Both the position numbers and the translations under genes were made by a program. From positions 8,432,001-8,496,000 of the forward strand of contig NZ_CP072941.1 of assembly GCF_018069625.1 (NCBI RefSeq): a stretch of 64,000 nt of DNA, in the 5' to 3' direction. Shown here one piece after another: positions 26,636 to 35,606 of this stretch. Source of the stretch: Streptomyces yatensis. GTDB lineage: Bacteria > Actinomycetota > Actinomycetes > Streptomycetales > Streptomycetaceae. Below the pieces are notes generated by a model that ran no database searches, was not told the origin of the DNA, and worked only from the letters and a program-made list of their open reading frames with translations. Within the stretch, counting starts at the first letter, position 1; the number at the start of each line of letters is the position of its first letter.

Positions 26636-27184
26636 ATGAGTTCGGTGCCCTCTCTCTTGCGCTCGCTTCCGCTCCTGTGGATGCTTGCGCTGCACCTGTG
26701 GCAAGAAGGGCATGTCTTTGTGTGGGAGCACGGGATCGTGTCCTTGTGGAATGTCAGTACCCCGCAGCTCTCGCTGCTGCGCAGCGGCGAAATGTACTGG
26801 CCGGACTTCGCCGCGAACGGCAAGGAGCACATCGAGGTCCGCCACCTCCTCAGTCACACCTCCGGCGTCTCCGGCTGGGAGACGCCGTTCAGTACTGAGG
26901 ACACCTATGACTGGGACTTCCTGACTGGAGCCGGATCGCACCGATCACCCCACCGGCCCCACTCCCGTTCGACGTGGCGGCTCTGGACCCCGAGGGCCCG
27001 AGGTTCAAGACCGTCGTCGGTCCGCCGGCCAATCCCGAGGACGCGAACATTCCGGCCTGGCGACGCGCCGACCTGCCCGCGCTCAACGGCCACGGGAACG
27101 CACGGTCCGTGGCCCGAATCCTCAAGGCTCTCGCGCTGGGCGGCACCGTCGACGGCGTTCGGCTGCTGTCGCCCGACACGATCG
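26636..27184 (+). pseudogene. Remnant of a class C beta-lactamase-like serine hydrolase
   Basis: Homologous pieces appear in two frames. YWPDFAANGKEHIEV, then RHLLSHTSGVSGWE, lies at 26795-26912. After a frame change the later block PLPFDVAALDPEGPRFKTV, then RRADLPALNGHGNARSVARI and VDGVRLLSPDTIG, lies at 26950-27184. The middle of the enzyme, the N-terminal SxxK region and the C-terminus are missing, so at least two deletions occurred. An ATG at 26636 with AGGGAG upstream survives, but the first 50 residues from it are not family-like. The remnant ends where the opposite-strand P450 remnant begins. Confidence 0.75.
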
Positions 27185-27430
27185 GGGTGAGGCCCAGCAT
27201 GGCGGCCTCGTGGCGGGTGAGGTCACCGGTCGTCGTCCGGGCGGCCAGGTGGGAGAGCACATCGTCGGCCGGGTCGGCGGGCTTCGACCGGAGTTGCTCG
27301 TCCAGGTACGCCAGGAGCGCGCCGCTGGCTGGCCCGGGTCTCCCTCGGGCACCGTCGGCGTGCTCGGCCGGCGCATGCCCAAGCGGAACCGACCGCGTCG
27401 GCGGGATGTCGTCGACGCGTTCGCGTGAGG
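27185..27430 (-). pseudogene. Remnant of a cytochrome P450 gene
   Basis: Read on the minus strand, one frame gives ERVDDIPPTRSVPLGHAPAEH, then ALLAYLDEQLRSKPADPADD and VLSHLAARTTTGDLTRHEAA. This is the F-G to I-helix approach of a bacterial P450. It ends abruptly at MLGLTPI, just before the oxygen-binding helix, at the junction with the serine hydrolase remnant. The heme-binding Cys region is absent, and no N-terminus continues in the same frame. Confidence 0.65.
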
Positions 27431-27684
27431 ATGAGCGCGGTCAGGCCTCGTGGACGAGTCGTCCCGAACTCGGCGCGGCCGCCGCCCCCCTCGAAGTAGG
27501 CGGCTGACATCCGCCGTGGTTCATGGGCGACGAGGTGCTCGATGTCGCTCTCGGCGTCCAGCCGGGTCAGCGGGAAGCCGAGCAGTTCCTCGACGAAGCG
27601 GTGGTAGCGGGGCACTCCTTGAGGCTGCCATGGCGTGGAGCCTGCCATGGGTGGTGATCCGGCGTGGTGATCCGGCGTCGGCCC
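27431..27684 (-). other. Decayed sequence with one unassigned peptide segment
   Basis: On the minus strand, 27431-27648 encodes YHRFVEELLGFPLTRLDAES, then DIEHLVAHEPRRMSAAYFEG, out of frame with the P450 remnant. It looks protein-like but I cannot assign it. It may be another truncated gene end. There is no intact gene here. Confidence 0.4.
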
Positions 27685-28371
27685 TCACGCCTCCCGGCCG
27701 TAGAGCGCGGCGATGTCCTCGGAGCCGGCCCAGCCGCTGTACGTGGGCGCCTGTGGCCAGCCGTCGGGGGAGTCCTGCCACTCCTCCTGCCGCCCGTACG
27801 GCAACAGATCGATCAGTGCGAAGGAGTAACTGAGCTGCTCGGTGCCGCGGCCGTTGGTGTGCCACGTGCGGTAGACGGTGTCGCCGTCGCGCAGGAACAC
27901 ATTGACGGCGAATCCTCCGCCGGGCGGGGCGCCGACGTCGGCACCGAACGGGCTGTTCGCCGTGGAATACCAGGCCATCGTGTTCCCGACCCGCCGCTTG
28001 TAGGCGAGTGCCTCGTCGATCGGGCCCTGGGTGACGATGACGAACCGGGCGTCGTAGTTGTCCAGGAAGGCCAGCCGGGTGAACTGCGAGGTGAACCCCG
28101 TGCAGCCCGGGCACTGCCACTCCTCGCCCGGGAACCACATGTGGTTGTAGACGATCAGCTGCCTCTTGCCGTCGAAGAGGTCCGCCAGCCGGACCGGCCC
28201 GTCCTCGCCCTCGAGGGTGTAGTCGGGCATCTCGACCATCGGCAGGCGGCGGCGCTCGGCGGCGATCGCGTCGAGTTCCCGGGTCGCGGCCTTCTCCCGA
28301 ACCCGCAGCGCTTCGAGCCGACGCCGCCAGGTGTCGGCGTCGACGACGGGCGGTAGTGCCTTGGGGCTCAT
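27685..28371 (-). CDS. DUF899 thioredoxin-like family protein
   Basis: Soluble protein of 228 residues in the DUF899 family, which has a thioredoxin-like fold and unknown substrate. Family blocks are WRRRLEALRVREKAATRELDA, RRRLPMVEMPDYTLEGEDG, DLFDGKRQLIVYNHMWFPG, CPGCTGFTSQF with a CxxC pair, and the C-terminal YRTWHTNGRGTEQLSYSFAL. ATG 28371 has GAGGGG four bases upstream and is preferred over the 28389 start. The CxxC suggests a redox role, but none is established. It is monocistronic. Confidence 0.87.
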   Translation of the reverse strand: MSPKALPPVVDADTWRRRLEALRVREKAATRELDAIAAERRRLPMVEMPDYTLEGEDGPVRLADLFDGKRQLIVYNHMWFPGEEWQCPGCTGFTSQFTRLAFLDNYDARFVIVTQGPIDEALAYKRRVGNTMAWYSTANSPFGADVGAPPGGGFAVNVFLRDGDTVYRTWHTNGRGTEQLSYSFALIDLLPYGRQEEWQDSPDGWPQAPTYSGWAGSEDIAALYGREA

Positions 28372-28511
28372 GGTCCCCTCCCTGATCATGTGGGTGGCCT
28401 GCTGTCTATGTGTAGACCTCGTTCGGTCGTCGAACTCATCGGTGTCGGCCGTTCGACCGCCTGGTTCCCCGCCCGGCCGGTGAGGCGGGGGTTCGTTCTA
28501 GGATCTTCGGT

Positions 28512-29204
28512 ATGGCGAAGCGCGCGGTCCATCGACGGGCCCGGAAGATACTGGGCGAGGAGCCCGTGGCCCTGGTCTGGTGCGAGATCCACAGGCCCAT
28601 CCCCACACCGCCCAAAGAGGTGCACCGCGCCGCGGGCAAGGGACGGCTGAAGCCGGGACACCACTGGCTGCTGTACGTCGGGGCCGTCGTGTTCTTCTTC
28701 GTCGTCATCCCGATGATGCTGATCGACAAGCTGGGCGGCCGGCTCGACCGGCTGTCCCAGCCGCGACGCAACCGCGGGCCGCGGGCCGGGGAGCCGCGGA
28801 CTCCGCCGGACGCCCGCCCCTCTTCCTCCGGCCGCGGCCCTGCCCGCGATCGCCGGCCGGACCCGACCCACGGCATCTTCGACGGCGACTGGAACCTGAC
28901 CGCGGGCCAGCTGCTGCTGCGCTGGTACGGGCATTCGCCCAACCCCAAGCGCCTGGTCATGCTGGCCCGCGATCGTGTCTGCGTCGCCACGTCCCCGCGC
29001 CGTCGGCTGTCGCCCACCAAGGCCGACGACTTCCAGACCTTCGCGGAGTTCCCCCTCGATCAGGTCCGCGTCGAAGGCGAGGCGGGCCAGCCACGCGGAT
29101 TCGCCACGTTCCGGCTCCGCTTCGCCGACGGCTCCTGGCTGGAGGTGGGACGGCTGGGCGAACCCGAGGACGCCGACCACTTCCTTCGCACCGTCAACAG
29201 CTGA
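28512..29204 (+). CDS. Membrane protein of unknown function
   Basis: Protein of 230 residues with one strong transmembrane helix at about residues 52-72 (WLLYVGAVVFFFVVIPMMLI). A basic N-terminus precedes it. It is followed by a Pro/Arg-rich linker and a C-terminal soluble domain of about 110 residues (GIFDGDWNLTAGQLLLRWYG; FATFRLRFADGSWLEVGRLG) resembling a PH-like beta-barrel. I do not recognise a named family. It is convergent with the DUF4232 lipoprotein gene only 8 bp away. Confidence 0.7.
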   Translation: MAKRAVHRRARKILGEEPVALVWCEIHRPIPTPPKEVHRAAGKGRLKPGHHWLLYVGAVVFFFVVIPMMLIDKLGGRLDRLSQPRRNRGPRAGEPRTPPDARPSSSGRGPARDRRPDPTHGIFDGDWNLTAGQLLLRWYGHSPNPKRLVMLARDRVCVATSPRRRLSPTKADDFQTFAEFPLDQVRVEGEAGQPRGFATFRLRFADGSWLEVGRLGEPEDADHFLRTVNS

Positions 29205-29212
29205 CGGTGGCG

Positions 29213-29896
29213 TTACCAGCTGATGGCGGCGTCCATCGACTGCTGCCAGTACGTGACCTTGAGGGAGTCGTCGATGTAGGCGCCCTTGGCGGGCAGCGCC
29301 GGGTGGGCGGCCGAGGAGACGTCCTCGTCGGGGGTGCGGCCCTGGAAGTGGACGGCCAGGGACTTCTCGGTGTGGCCGTTCTTACCGCTGCCGTCGGCGG
29401 CCGACAGGTTCACGGAGGCGTAGCCGGACTCGCCCGGGGCGAGCGTGACGACGGCCTGCGGCTGCGAGTCCTCGATCACCGGCGGCACCGACTGGGCCTC
29501 GCCGAAGCGGACGGCCGGGTAGTTGTAGAGGTAGCAGGGGCTGCTGCCGGTGTTGGTGACCGTGAGCAGCATGTGGTTCACGGGGCGGTTCAGGGGAGCC
29601 GCGACCGTCTTGGTGTTGGAGCCCTGGCAGGTGACGCCCTTCTTGCCACTCGTGCCGGACTTGCCGTTCCCCGACGCCGCGGACCCGTCCGTGCCCGACT
29701 TCGAACCGGCGCCGCCCGTCTTCGCGTCCTCCTGGGAGGACGAGCCGGAGGCGGACGCCGTCGAAGAGGCGCCCGCCGACGAGCCCTCATTGCGGACGCC
29801 CTCTCCGTCGTTGCACGCCGTCAGGGAGAAGGCGGCGACCGCGACGGTCGCGGCGACGGTCAGGAGACGGGTGCGGGAGGGACGAATGCTGGACAT
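29213..29896 (-). CDS. DUF4232-type lipoprotein
   Basis: Predicted exported lipoprotein of 227 residues. The signal peptide ends in the lipobox LTAC (Cys near residue 28). A Ser/Gly/Ala-rich low-complexity linker of about 55 residues leads to a DUF4232 beta-sandwich starting CQGSNTKTVAAPLNRPVNHM, with LTVTNTGSSPCYLYNYPAV and the C-terminal VTYWQQSMDAAISW. DUF4232 domains in Streptomyces are common on cell-surface proteins of unknown role. ATG 29896 has AAAGGG upstream. It lies beside, and divergent from, a membrane-tethered HTH protein whose extracytoplasmic part is also a beta-rich domain. Confidence 0.85.
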   Translation of the reverse strand: MSSIRPSRTRLLTVAATVAVAAFSLTACNDGEGVRNEGSSAGASSTASASGSSSQEDAKTGGAGSKSGTDGSAASGNGKSGTSGKKGVTCQGSNTKTVAAPLNRPVNHMLLTVTNTGSSPCYLYNYPAVRFGEAQSVPPVIEDSQPQAVVTLAPGESGYASVNLSAADGSGKNGHTEKSLAVHFQGRTPDEDVSSAAHPALPAKGAYIDDSLKVTYWQQSMDAAISW

Positions 29897-30093
29897 GTGG
29901 GTGTGCCCTTTCGGTGCTGCGGTGGATGTGGTGCTTGGATGACCGGAGCTTGTGGGGCGGTCCGTCCCAGCTGCCACTCCAGCCGGGCAGTCGGAGACGC
30001 TGGAACGCGGAAACGGGCTTTGACCAGGGGGAACGTAAAGGATCTGGGACGCGGGAATGGGACGCGCCGGGTCACAGGGGAAAGGGAGCAACG

Positions 30094-31746
30094 GTGTCAG
30101 GGACGACAGGGGCCACGGGAGCGAGGGGGGCTGCCGGGGACGCTGGGGCGTTCGCGGAACAGCTGCGGGGGCTCAAGGAGCGCTCGGGGCTGAGCTACGG
30201 GACGCTCGCCAAGCGGCTGCACATGAGCACGTCCACGCTGCACCGCTACTGCAACGGCACGGTGGTGCCGGCCGATTACGCGTCGATCGAGCGGGTCGCG
30301 CGGGTGTGCCGGGCGACCCCCGATGAGCTGGTCGAGCTGCACCGGCGGTGGATTCTGGCGAGTGCGGCGCGGGCCCGTAGGGGGTCGCCGGAGCCGGACG
30401 GGGCGGCACGCGGTGCGGGGGCGTCTGCCGACGCCGGGGCAGGAGCAGGGGCCGACGGCGGCGCCGACGCCGGGGCTGGGGCAGGGGCCGACGCCGGCGC
30501 CGGGGCGGCTGGGGCCGGGGCCCGGGAGCCCGAGGGTGCGCCGATGCCGGACGATTCGGCGCCCGGGGCCGGGGGCCGCGGACTGCCCGAGGCAGCGACG
30601 GGCCCGGCCGATTCCGCCGGTGGGCGGCCTGACGCGGCGGCGGGAACGGAATCGGCGTCCGGGGACGGTCAGCTCCGCGAATCCGGCGGAACGGGGTCGG
30701 CGTCCGGGGGCGGTCAGCTCCGCGCATCCGGCGAAACGGAATCGGCGACCGGGGTTGGCCAACTCCACGAACCCGGCGGAACGGATGAACCGGTTGTCGG
30801 CGGCGCCGTCCCACCCGCTCCCGCGCGGTCCCGGCGGCGCCGCGCCGCGCTCGTCGCCTCCGTCGCCGCGGCCGCGGTGCTGGGAGCCGTCGCGTTCGCC
30901 GTGAACCTGCCGTCCTCCGGAACTGACGGCGATGACAAGAAGGCCGCGGGGGCGGGGGCCACCACGCCGACCACCGGCCACGGCACCAACAGCGACACCG
31001 ACACCGACACCGGCCGAGCGAACGACAAGCGGCGGCCGTCCGCGTCGGCCTCCCCGTCCCCGTCCCGGAGCGCGAAGACCGGCAAACCCTCCGCCCCGGC
31101 GTCGGAGCCCGCCGCCCACGACGGCGGGGGCGCCGCCGAGCGCCCCGGCGGCGCACCGGTCAACATCGCCACCCGCCCCTACGTCTACGACAGCCCGTGC
31201 AGCCAGCACTTCCTCGTCGACAGCGAGCCCGAACAGGTCGGCCCGCCCGCGGGCGAACCGGACGCGCCCCGCTGGGCCGCCGCGTACGGCGCGGTCTCCT
31301 CGGGGGAGCAGCGCGTCGCCCTCACGGTGCAGGGGACCGGGAAGGACACCGTCGTCCTGGAGGCGCTGCACGTACGCGTCGTCGCGAAGGGCGCCCCGCT
31401 CGCCTGGAACGACTACTCGATGGGCGTCGGCTGCGGCGGCGACGTCGAGACCAAGTCGTTCGACGTCGACCTCGACAACGGCAGCCCCACCGTCACCGTC
31501 AAGAACGGCCAGGGCGACTTCCCGTACAAGGTCAGCGAGTCCGATCCGGAGGTCTTCTACGTCACCGCCCACACCAAGGCGCACGACGTCCGCTGGGACC
31601 TCGCCCTGGACTGGTCCAGCGGCGACCGCCACGGCACGGTGCACCTCGACAACAACGGCGCCCCGTTCCGCACCAGCGCCGCCGCGGGCCGCCCCGGCTA
31701 CGACTACCCGCTGGGCAGCAGCGAGTGGGCCAAGCGCGAGGAGTAG
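30094..31746 (+). CDS. Membrane-anchored helix-turn-helix protein with low-complexity linkers
   Basis: Protein of 550 residues. An N-terminal XRE-type HTH (GLSYGTLAKRLHMSTSTLHR, residues about 32-51) is followed by about 180 residues of Gly/Ala-rich and imperfectly repeated sequence (AGAGAD units, then SASGDGQLRESGGT-like units). A single transmembrane helix follows (AALVASVAAAAVLGAVAFAV near 250-270), then a Ser/Pro/Thr-rich stalk and a C-terminal beta-rich domain with two cysteines (CSQHFLVDSEP; VGCGGDVETKSF). The layout places the HTH in the cytoplasm and the last domain outside. GTG 30094 has AAAGGGAG five bases upstream. It could relay surface state to transcription (inference). Confidence 0.8.
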   Translation: MSGTTGATGARGAAGDAGAFAEQLRGLKERSGLSYGTLAKRLHMSTSTLHRYCNGTVVPADYASIERVARVCRATPDELVELHRRWILASAARARRGSPEPDGAARGAGASADAGAGAGADGGADAGAGAGADAGAGAAGAGAREPEGAPMPDDSAPGAGGRGLPEAATGPADSAGGRPDAAAGTESASGDGQLRESGGTGSASGGGQLRASGETESATGVGQLHEPGGTDEPVVGGAVPPAPARSRRRRAALVASVAAAAVLGAVAFAVNLPSSGTDGDDKKAAGAGATTPTTGHGTNSDTDTDTGRANDKRRPSASASPSPSRSAKTGKPSAPASEPAAHDGGGAAERPGGAPVNIATRPYVYDSPCSQHFLVDSEPEQVGPPAGEPDAPRWAAAYGAVSSGEQRVALTVQGTGKDTVVLEALHVRVVAKGAPLAWNDYSMGVGCGGDVETKSFDVDLDNGSPTVTVKNGQGDFPYKVSESDPEVFYVTAHTKAHDVRWDLALDWSSGDRHGTVHLDNNGAPFRTSAAAGRPGYDYPLGSSEWAKREE

Positions 31747-31800
31747 CCACGAACGCCGAACACGGCTGCCCGTCACCAGTACCTGTGAGCCCCTGTGCTG

Positions 31801-32301
31801 TCAGGACATGACCTTGTCCCGCAGGAAGCGGGTGGCCCCCGTGACGTCGGCCATGGGGAGGTCGTTGGCGGCGATCAGACCGACCTGGGTGAGAACGGAC
31901 GCTTGGTCCCAGTAGATCCGTTCGCTCTCCATCAGCTCGTCGCGGAATTTCACGACCGCCACCAGCGGCACTTCGACGGTCCGTCCGGTCGCGGCCAGTC
32001 CAGGCAGCAGGAACGGAACCTCCTGGTCGTGGGCCATCCGCATGATGATCTCCTCGACGAGGAAGTCGCCGCCCACCGACCGGTCCGCTGTCTCCATGGT
32101 GGTGTTCTGGGGAATGCCCGGGATGAAGACGTCGCGGTAGTAGCTCCGTAGGCGGTTCTTGCCGGAACCACCGCTCATCGTCGGCAGATGCATCACACTG
32201 GCGTCCTCCACCATGGTGGACACCGCCAGGTCGGCATCTTTGATGACGAACTCGTACGCCGTGTGCTGCTCCCACAGCGCGACCATGTCCTCTTGGTTCA
32301 C
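31801..32301 (-). CDS. NTF2/SnoaL-like protein
   Basis: Soluble protein of 166 residues of the SnoaL-like NTF2 fold. It contains MVALWEQHTAYEFVIKDADLA, the AVSTMVEDASVMHLPTM strand, RSYYRDVFIPGIP, and VKFRDELMESERIYWDQASV, the last being a characteristic ending of this group. The GTG at 32301 is selected because GAGGAG lies five bases upstream; the longer frame to 32574 has no support. It faces the HTH membrane protein gene. Function is unknown; relatives may act in small-molecule degradation. Confidence 0.8.
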   Translation of the reverse strand: MNQEDMVALWEQHTAYEFVIKDADLAVSTMVEDASVMHLPTMSGGSGKNRLRSYYRDVFIPGIPQNTTMETADRSVGGDFLVEEIIMRMAHDQEVPFLLPGLAATGRTVEVPLVAVVKFRDELMESERIYWDQASVLTQVGLIAANDLPMADVTGATRFLRDKVMS

Positions 32302-32473
32302 GATGTCTCCTCGGAGATCCGTCCCACCGGCCGGGGCTACTCCCTGATCAACCCCAGCCAACCAACGAACACCGTCACGGACAGGATGCGACCAGGCGTC
32401 CTCCGGCCTTACGAGTCGGGGGACGACGCCGGGCGGGCCGTAGACGCCTGCCGCGGAGGCTCCACCTCCGGGG

Positions 32474-33448
32474 TCAGCGCTCCGTGGCCCGGTCGATGAG
32501 GGCCTGCAGGTACAGGCCGCGGTGGGCGTCGAGTTCGGTGGGGGTGCGGGTGCGTACGGCGGTGGCGAAGTCACGGCGGAGGATCGGCCAGCACTCCTCG
32601 TGGTCGATCTCGGCGGTGTCGTAGACCAAGGGGGCTTCGGCGCCGAAGAGTTCGATGCGGGTGAGCGCGCGCGGCACGTCGACGGCGCCGGACAGGGACG
32701 CCTGGCTGACGGTGCCGTTCGCGTGTTCGCAGGTGAGTTCGATCCAGCGGCGGGAGTCGCCCGTGGCGCGGATGTCGGTGATGGGGCCGACGGCGGCGTC
32801 CAGGAGGTCGAGGAGGTGGGGTCCGAGGTCCAGCAGGGCGCCCTGTTCCAGGCGCCAGCTGGTGGCGAAGTCGCCGCCGAGAAAGGCGCCGTGGAGGTAG
32901 CAGGAGCGGGCCCCGGCGATGTCGCGGGTGCGGGCGGCGGCGAGGAAGGCGCGGGTCGCGGGGTGGTAGCGCTTGGTCAGGACCAGTTGGGAGACCACGC
33001 CGGCCTCGGCTACGGCGTCCGCGAGCCGCTGTGCGGCGGCCAGGTCGGGGCCCAGGGGCTTCTCCAGCAGCAGCGGCTTGCCGCGCTTGGCCGCCAGGGG
33101 GGCCAGCTCGGCCTGGACGGCGGGCGGGACGGCGAAGGCCACGGCCTCGCAGTGGTCGAGGAGTTCCTCGAAGCCGGCGGCGACGTGCGCCGCGTAGGGC
33201 GCGGCGGCCTGCCGGGCGGCCTCGTGGCGGCGGGCCCAGACCGCGGTCAGCCGGGTTTCGGGGCCGGTGGCGAGCATGCGGGCGTGCATCGCCCTGGCCC
33301 AGGGACCGGCGCCCACGAGGCCGACCTCCAGGGGTCGGTGGGTCCCCGCGGCCGGTTCGGTGGGGGGAGAGGGGGCGGCTTCGGTGAGGGGAAGGGGGTC
33401 CGGTTCGGCGGGGTGATGTGGGGCGGGTTCGGTGGGGTGTGTGGGCAC
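32474..33448 (-). CDS. Gfo/Idh/MocA-family oxidoreductase
   Basis: NAD(P)-dependent sugar or cyclitol dehydrogenase of 324 residues. It shows the Rossmann motif VGLVGAGPWARAMHARML, the EKPLGPDLAAAQRLADAV segment with the conserved Lys of EKP, and a C-terminal substrate domain with DLGPHLLDLLDAAVG supplying the usual Asp/His. The GTG at 33448 is the working start, with AGGA upstream; ATG 33487 is an alternative that adds a Pro-rich leader. It is the last gene of the minus-strand arm of the sugar locus, 56 bp after the ROK regulator, and probably oxidises a released or imported sugar. Confidence 0.87.
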   Translation of the reverse strand: MPTHPTEPAPHHPAEPDPLPLTEAAPSPPTEPAAGTHRPLEVGLVGAGPWARAMHARMLATGPETRLTAVWARRHEAARQAAAPYAAHVAAGFEELLDHCEAVAFAVPPAVQAELAPLAAKRGKPLLLEKPLGPDLAAAQRLADAVAEAGVVSQLVLTKRYHPATRAFLAAARTRDIAGARSCYLHGAFLGGDFATSWRLEQGALLDLGPHLLDLLDAAVGPITDIRATGDSRRWIELTCEHANGTVSQASLSGAVDVPRALTRIELFGAEAPLVYDTAEIDHEECWPILRRDFATAVRTRTPTELDAHRGLYLQALIDRATER

Positions 33449-33504
33449 GGTGTTCCTGTCGGTTCGGGGTGGCCCCCGCGGGGTCATTGCCGGCCCCCAC
33501 GGGG

Positions 33505-34707
33505 TCACTGCGCGACGCGGTTGAGCCGCTCGTCGGCGCAGGCGGGTGCGTAGAGGGATTCGACCACCATGGCCGCGGCGCCGATGACACCGGCGTGGTC
33601 GCCGAGCCGTGACGTCACGACCTGCAGGTGGGCGGTGGTACGGGGGATGGCGCGCTGGTAGAGCAGCTCGCGGACGCCGGTCATGAACGGGGCCCCGGCC
33701 AGGTCCCCGGCGAGCATCAGGACCCCCGGGTTGAGGAGGGTGACCACGGTCGCCAGGACTTCGCCCGCGCGGCGTCCGGCCTCCCTGGCCAGCCGGATCG
33801 CGTCGGGGTCGCCCTTGGCGAGCAGCGCTTTGACGTCGGAGCCGGAGCGGGTTTCGGCGCCGAGGCCGGCCAGCTCCCGGGCCAGTGCCCCGCCGCTGGC
33901 CACGGCGGCCAGACAGCCGTGGGCACCGCACATGCACAGGGCGTCGGACCGGTCGTGGAGGCGGATATGGCCGATGTCGCCGGCGCCGCCGTCGATGCCG
34001 CGGTAGATGCTGTCGCTCACGACGACACCGGCGCCGATGCCGGTGGAGACCTTGACCAGGACGAAGGCCGAGCAGTCGCGGTGGTTGGCCTGGTGCTCGG
34101 CCAGCGCCATGAGGTTGGCGTCGTTGTCGACGAAGACGGAGACGGGACCGGCTTCCAGGCTGGGGCCCACATGCTCGGCGTAGGCCTTCTGCAGCCGTTC
34201 CCGGATGGGGTACTGGTCCCATCCGGGCATGATCGGCGGCTCGACGACCCGGCCCGTGTCCCAGTCGACGGGGCCGGGCACCGAGAGCCCGATGCCGCAG
34301 ACGTCGGTGGCGTCGATGCCCGCCGCGGTGATCAGCTCCGGGAACCAGCGGGCCAGTTGGTCCAGGACCTCGTCCGGGCCCTGGTCGATGTGGAGCGGGC
34401 CGGTGTGCTCGGCGAGGAGGGTGCCCGCCAGGTCGAGGACCGCGGCCCGGGCGTGCCGGGTTTCGAGGTCGGCGGCGATGACCGCGGCGTGGGAGGGGTC
34501 GAAGACGAGCCGGTCGGACGGGCGGCCGCCGGTGGAGGTGCCGGTGGTGTGGCGCAGCCAGCCGGCCCGGTCGAGCAGGTCAAGGCGCTGCCCGACGGTC
34601 GATCGGGACAGCCCGGTGGCGCGTTGCAGATCGGCTCGGGTGTTGGCGCGGCCACTACGGATCAGCTGCAGCAGTTCGCCCGCGCTGACCTGGTTCGGTG
34701 TCATCAT
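33505..34707 (-). CDS. ROK-family transcriptional regulator
   Basis: Regulator of 400 residues: an N-terminal winged HTH (LLQLIRSGRANTRADLQRAT, GLSRSTVGQRLDLLDRAGWL) fused to a ROK sugar-kinase-like domain. Visible are the ATP-site remnant VFVDNDANLMALAEH, TGIGAGVVVSDSIYRGIDGGAG, and the zinc motif CMCGAHGCLAAVAS. ATG 34707 (tandem ATG) follows a purine-rich GGGGGAAG. It begins 15 bp after the permease stop, so it is co-transcribed with the transporter. It probably represses both arms of the locus and responds to the transported sugar. Confidence 0.9.
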   Translation of the reverse strand: MMTPNQVSAGELLQLIRSGRANTRADLQRATGLSRSTVGQRLDLLDRAGWLRHTTGTSTGGRPSDRLVFDPSHAAVIAADLETRHARAAVLDLAGTLLAEHTGPLHIDQGPDEVLDQLARWFPELITAAGIDATDVCGIGLSVPGPVDWDTGRVVEPPIMPGWDQYPIRERLQKAYAEHVGPSLEAGPVSVFVDNDANLMALAEHQANHRDCSAFVLVKVSTGIGAGVVVSDSIYRGIDGGAGDIGHIRLHDRSDALCMCGAHGCLAAVASGGALARELAGLGAETRSGSDVKALLAKGDPDAIRLAREAGRRAGEVLATVVTLLNPGVLMLAGDLAGAPFMTGVRELLYQRAIPRTTAHLQVVTSRLGDHAGVIGAAAMVVESLYAPACADERLNRVAQ

Positions 34708-34721
34708 GCTTCCCCCACGCG

Positions 34722-35606
34722 TCAGCTCTTGTCGGCGCCGCTGGTGAGGCCCTCGGTGAGGAGGCGTTCGGCGGCGAAGAACAGAAGTACCACGGGGATG
34801 GTCAGCACCACCGATCCGGCCATGAGGACGGTCTTGGGCACTTCGATGCCGTTGGACAGCTGGGCCAGGCCCAGGGAGACGGTCCACTTGCCGGGGACGG
34901 CGGCCAGGAAGAGCAGCGCGAAGAGGAACTCATTCCAGGCGATCATGAAGACATACAGGCCGGTCGCCATGAGGGAGGGCAGGGTGAGCGGCAGGATCAC
35001 CTTGCGGACGGTCTGCAGCCGGGTGCAGCCGTCGAGCGCCGCGGCCTCCTCGATGGAGGCGGGGATGGTGACGAGGTAGTTCTTCAGCATGTAGATCGAC
35101 ACCGGCACGGTCTGGGCGACGTAGACGATGGCGAGGCCGACCAGGCTGGAGGAGAGTCCCATCTTGGCGAAGACGACGAAGAGCGGGACGGCCAGCAGGG
35201 TCGCGGGGAACAGATAGACGGCCAGGAAGAGCGCGCTGACCTGGCGGTGGCCGAAGAACTTCAGACGGCTGACGGCGTAGGCGCCGGGTACGGCGGCCAG
35301 CAGGGTCAGGGCGACGGTCCCCAGGGACACCAGGGCGGAGTTGAGCAGGAACCGCAGGAAGCCCTGGCCGCCGTCGTCGGTGGACCGCAGCACGTCCCGG
35401 TAGGTGGCGAGCGTGAAGTCCTTGGCCGAGATCAGGAGGGATCCCGGGTCGAGCAGGAGCGCGTCGATGGGCTTCACCGACAGCAGCAGCATGTAGTAGA
35501 AGGGCAGCAGGGTGATCACGGCGAGGAACGCGATGACGCACCAGCGCAGGACGCCGAAGATCCTCTCCTCGACGTGGGCCCGGGTCAGAGCGGCCTTACG
35601 GGTCAC
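34722..35606 (-). CDS. Sugar ABC transporter permease, MalG type
   Basis: Inner-membrane permease of 294 residues with six predicted transmembrane segments. The family EAA loop reads IEEAAALDGCTRLQTVRKVI and contacts the ATPase. The GTG start at 35606 overlaps the TGA of the MalF-type partner (GTGA) and has GGAGG upstream, so the two subunits are made together. No ATPase gene is present in the locus, which fits Streptomyces use of the shared ATPase MsiK. Confidence 0.9.
   Translation of the reverse strand: MTRKAALTRAHVEERIFGVLRWCVIAFLAVITLLPFYYMLLLSVKPIDALLLDPGSLLISAKDFTLATYRDVLRSTDDGGQGFLRFLLNSALVSLGTVALTLLAAVPGAYAVSRLKFFGHRQVSALFLAVYLFPATLLAVPLFVVFAKMGLSSSLVGLAIVYVAQTVPVSIYMLKNYLVTIPASIEEAAALDGCTRLQTVRKVILPLTLPSLMATGLYVFMIAWNEFLFALLFLAAVPGKWTVSLGLAQLSNGIEVPKTVLMAGSVVLTIPVVLLFFAAERLLTEGLTSGADKS

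Noticed and set aside
31801..32574. 257-residue version of the SnoaL-like protein
   Set aside because: The added N-terminus is Pro-rich, low complexity and lacks a ribosome site, whereas GTG 32301 has GAGGAG at ideal spacing.
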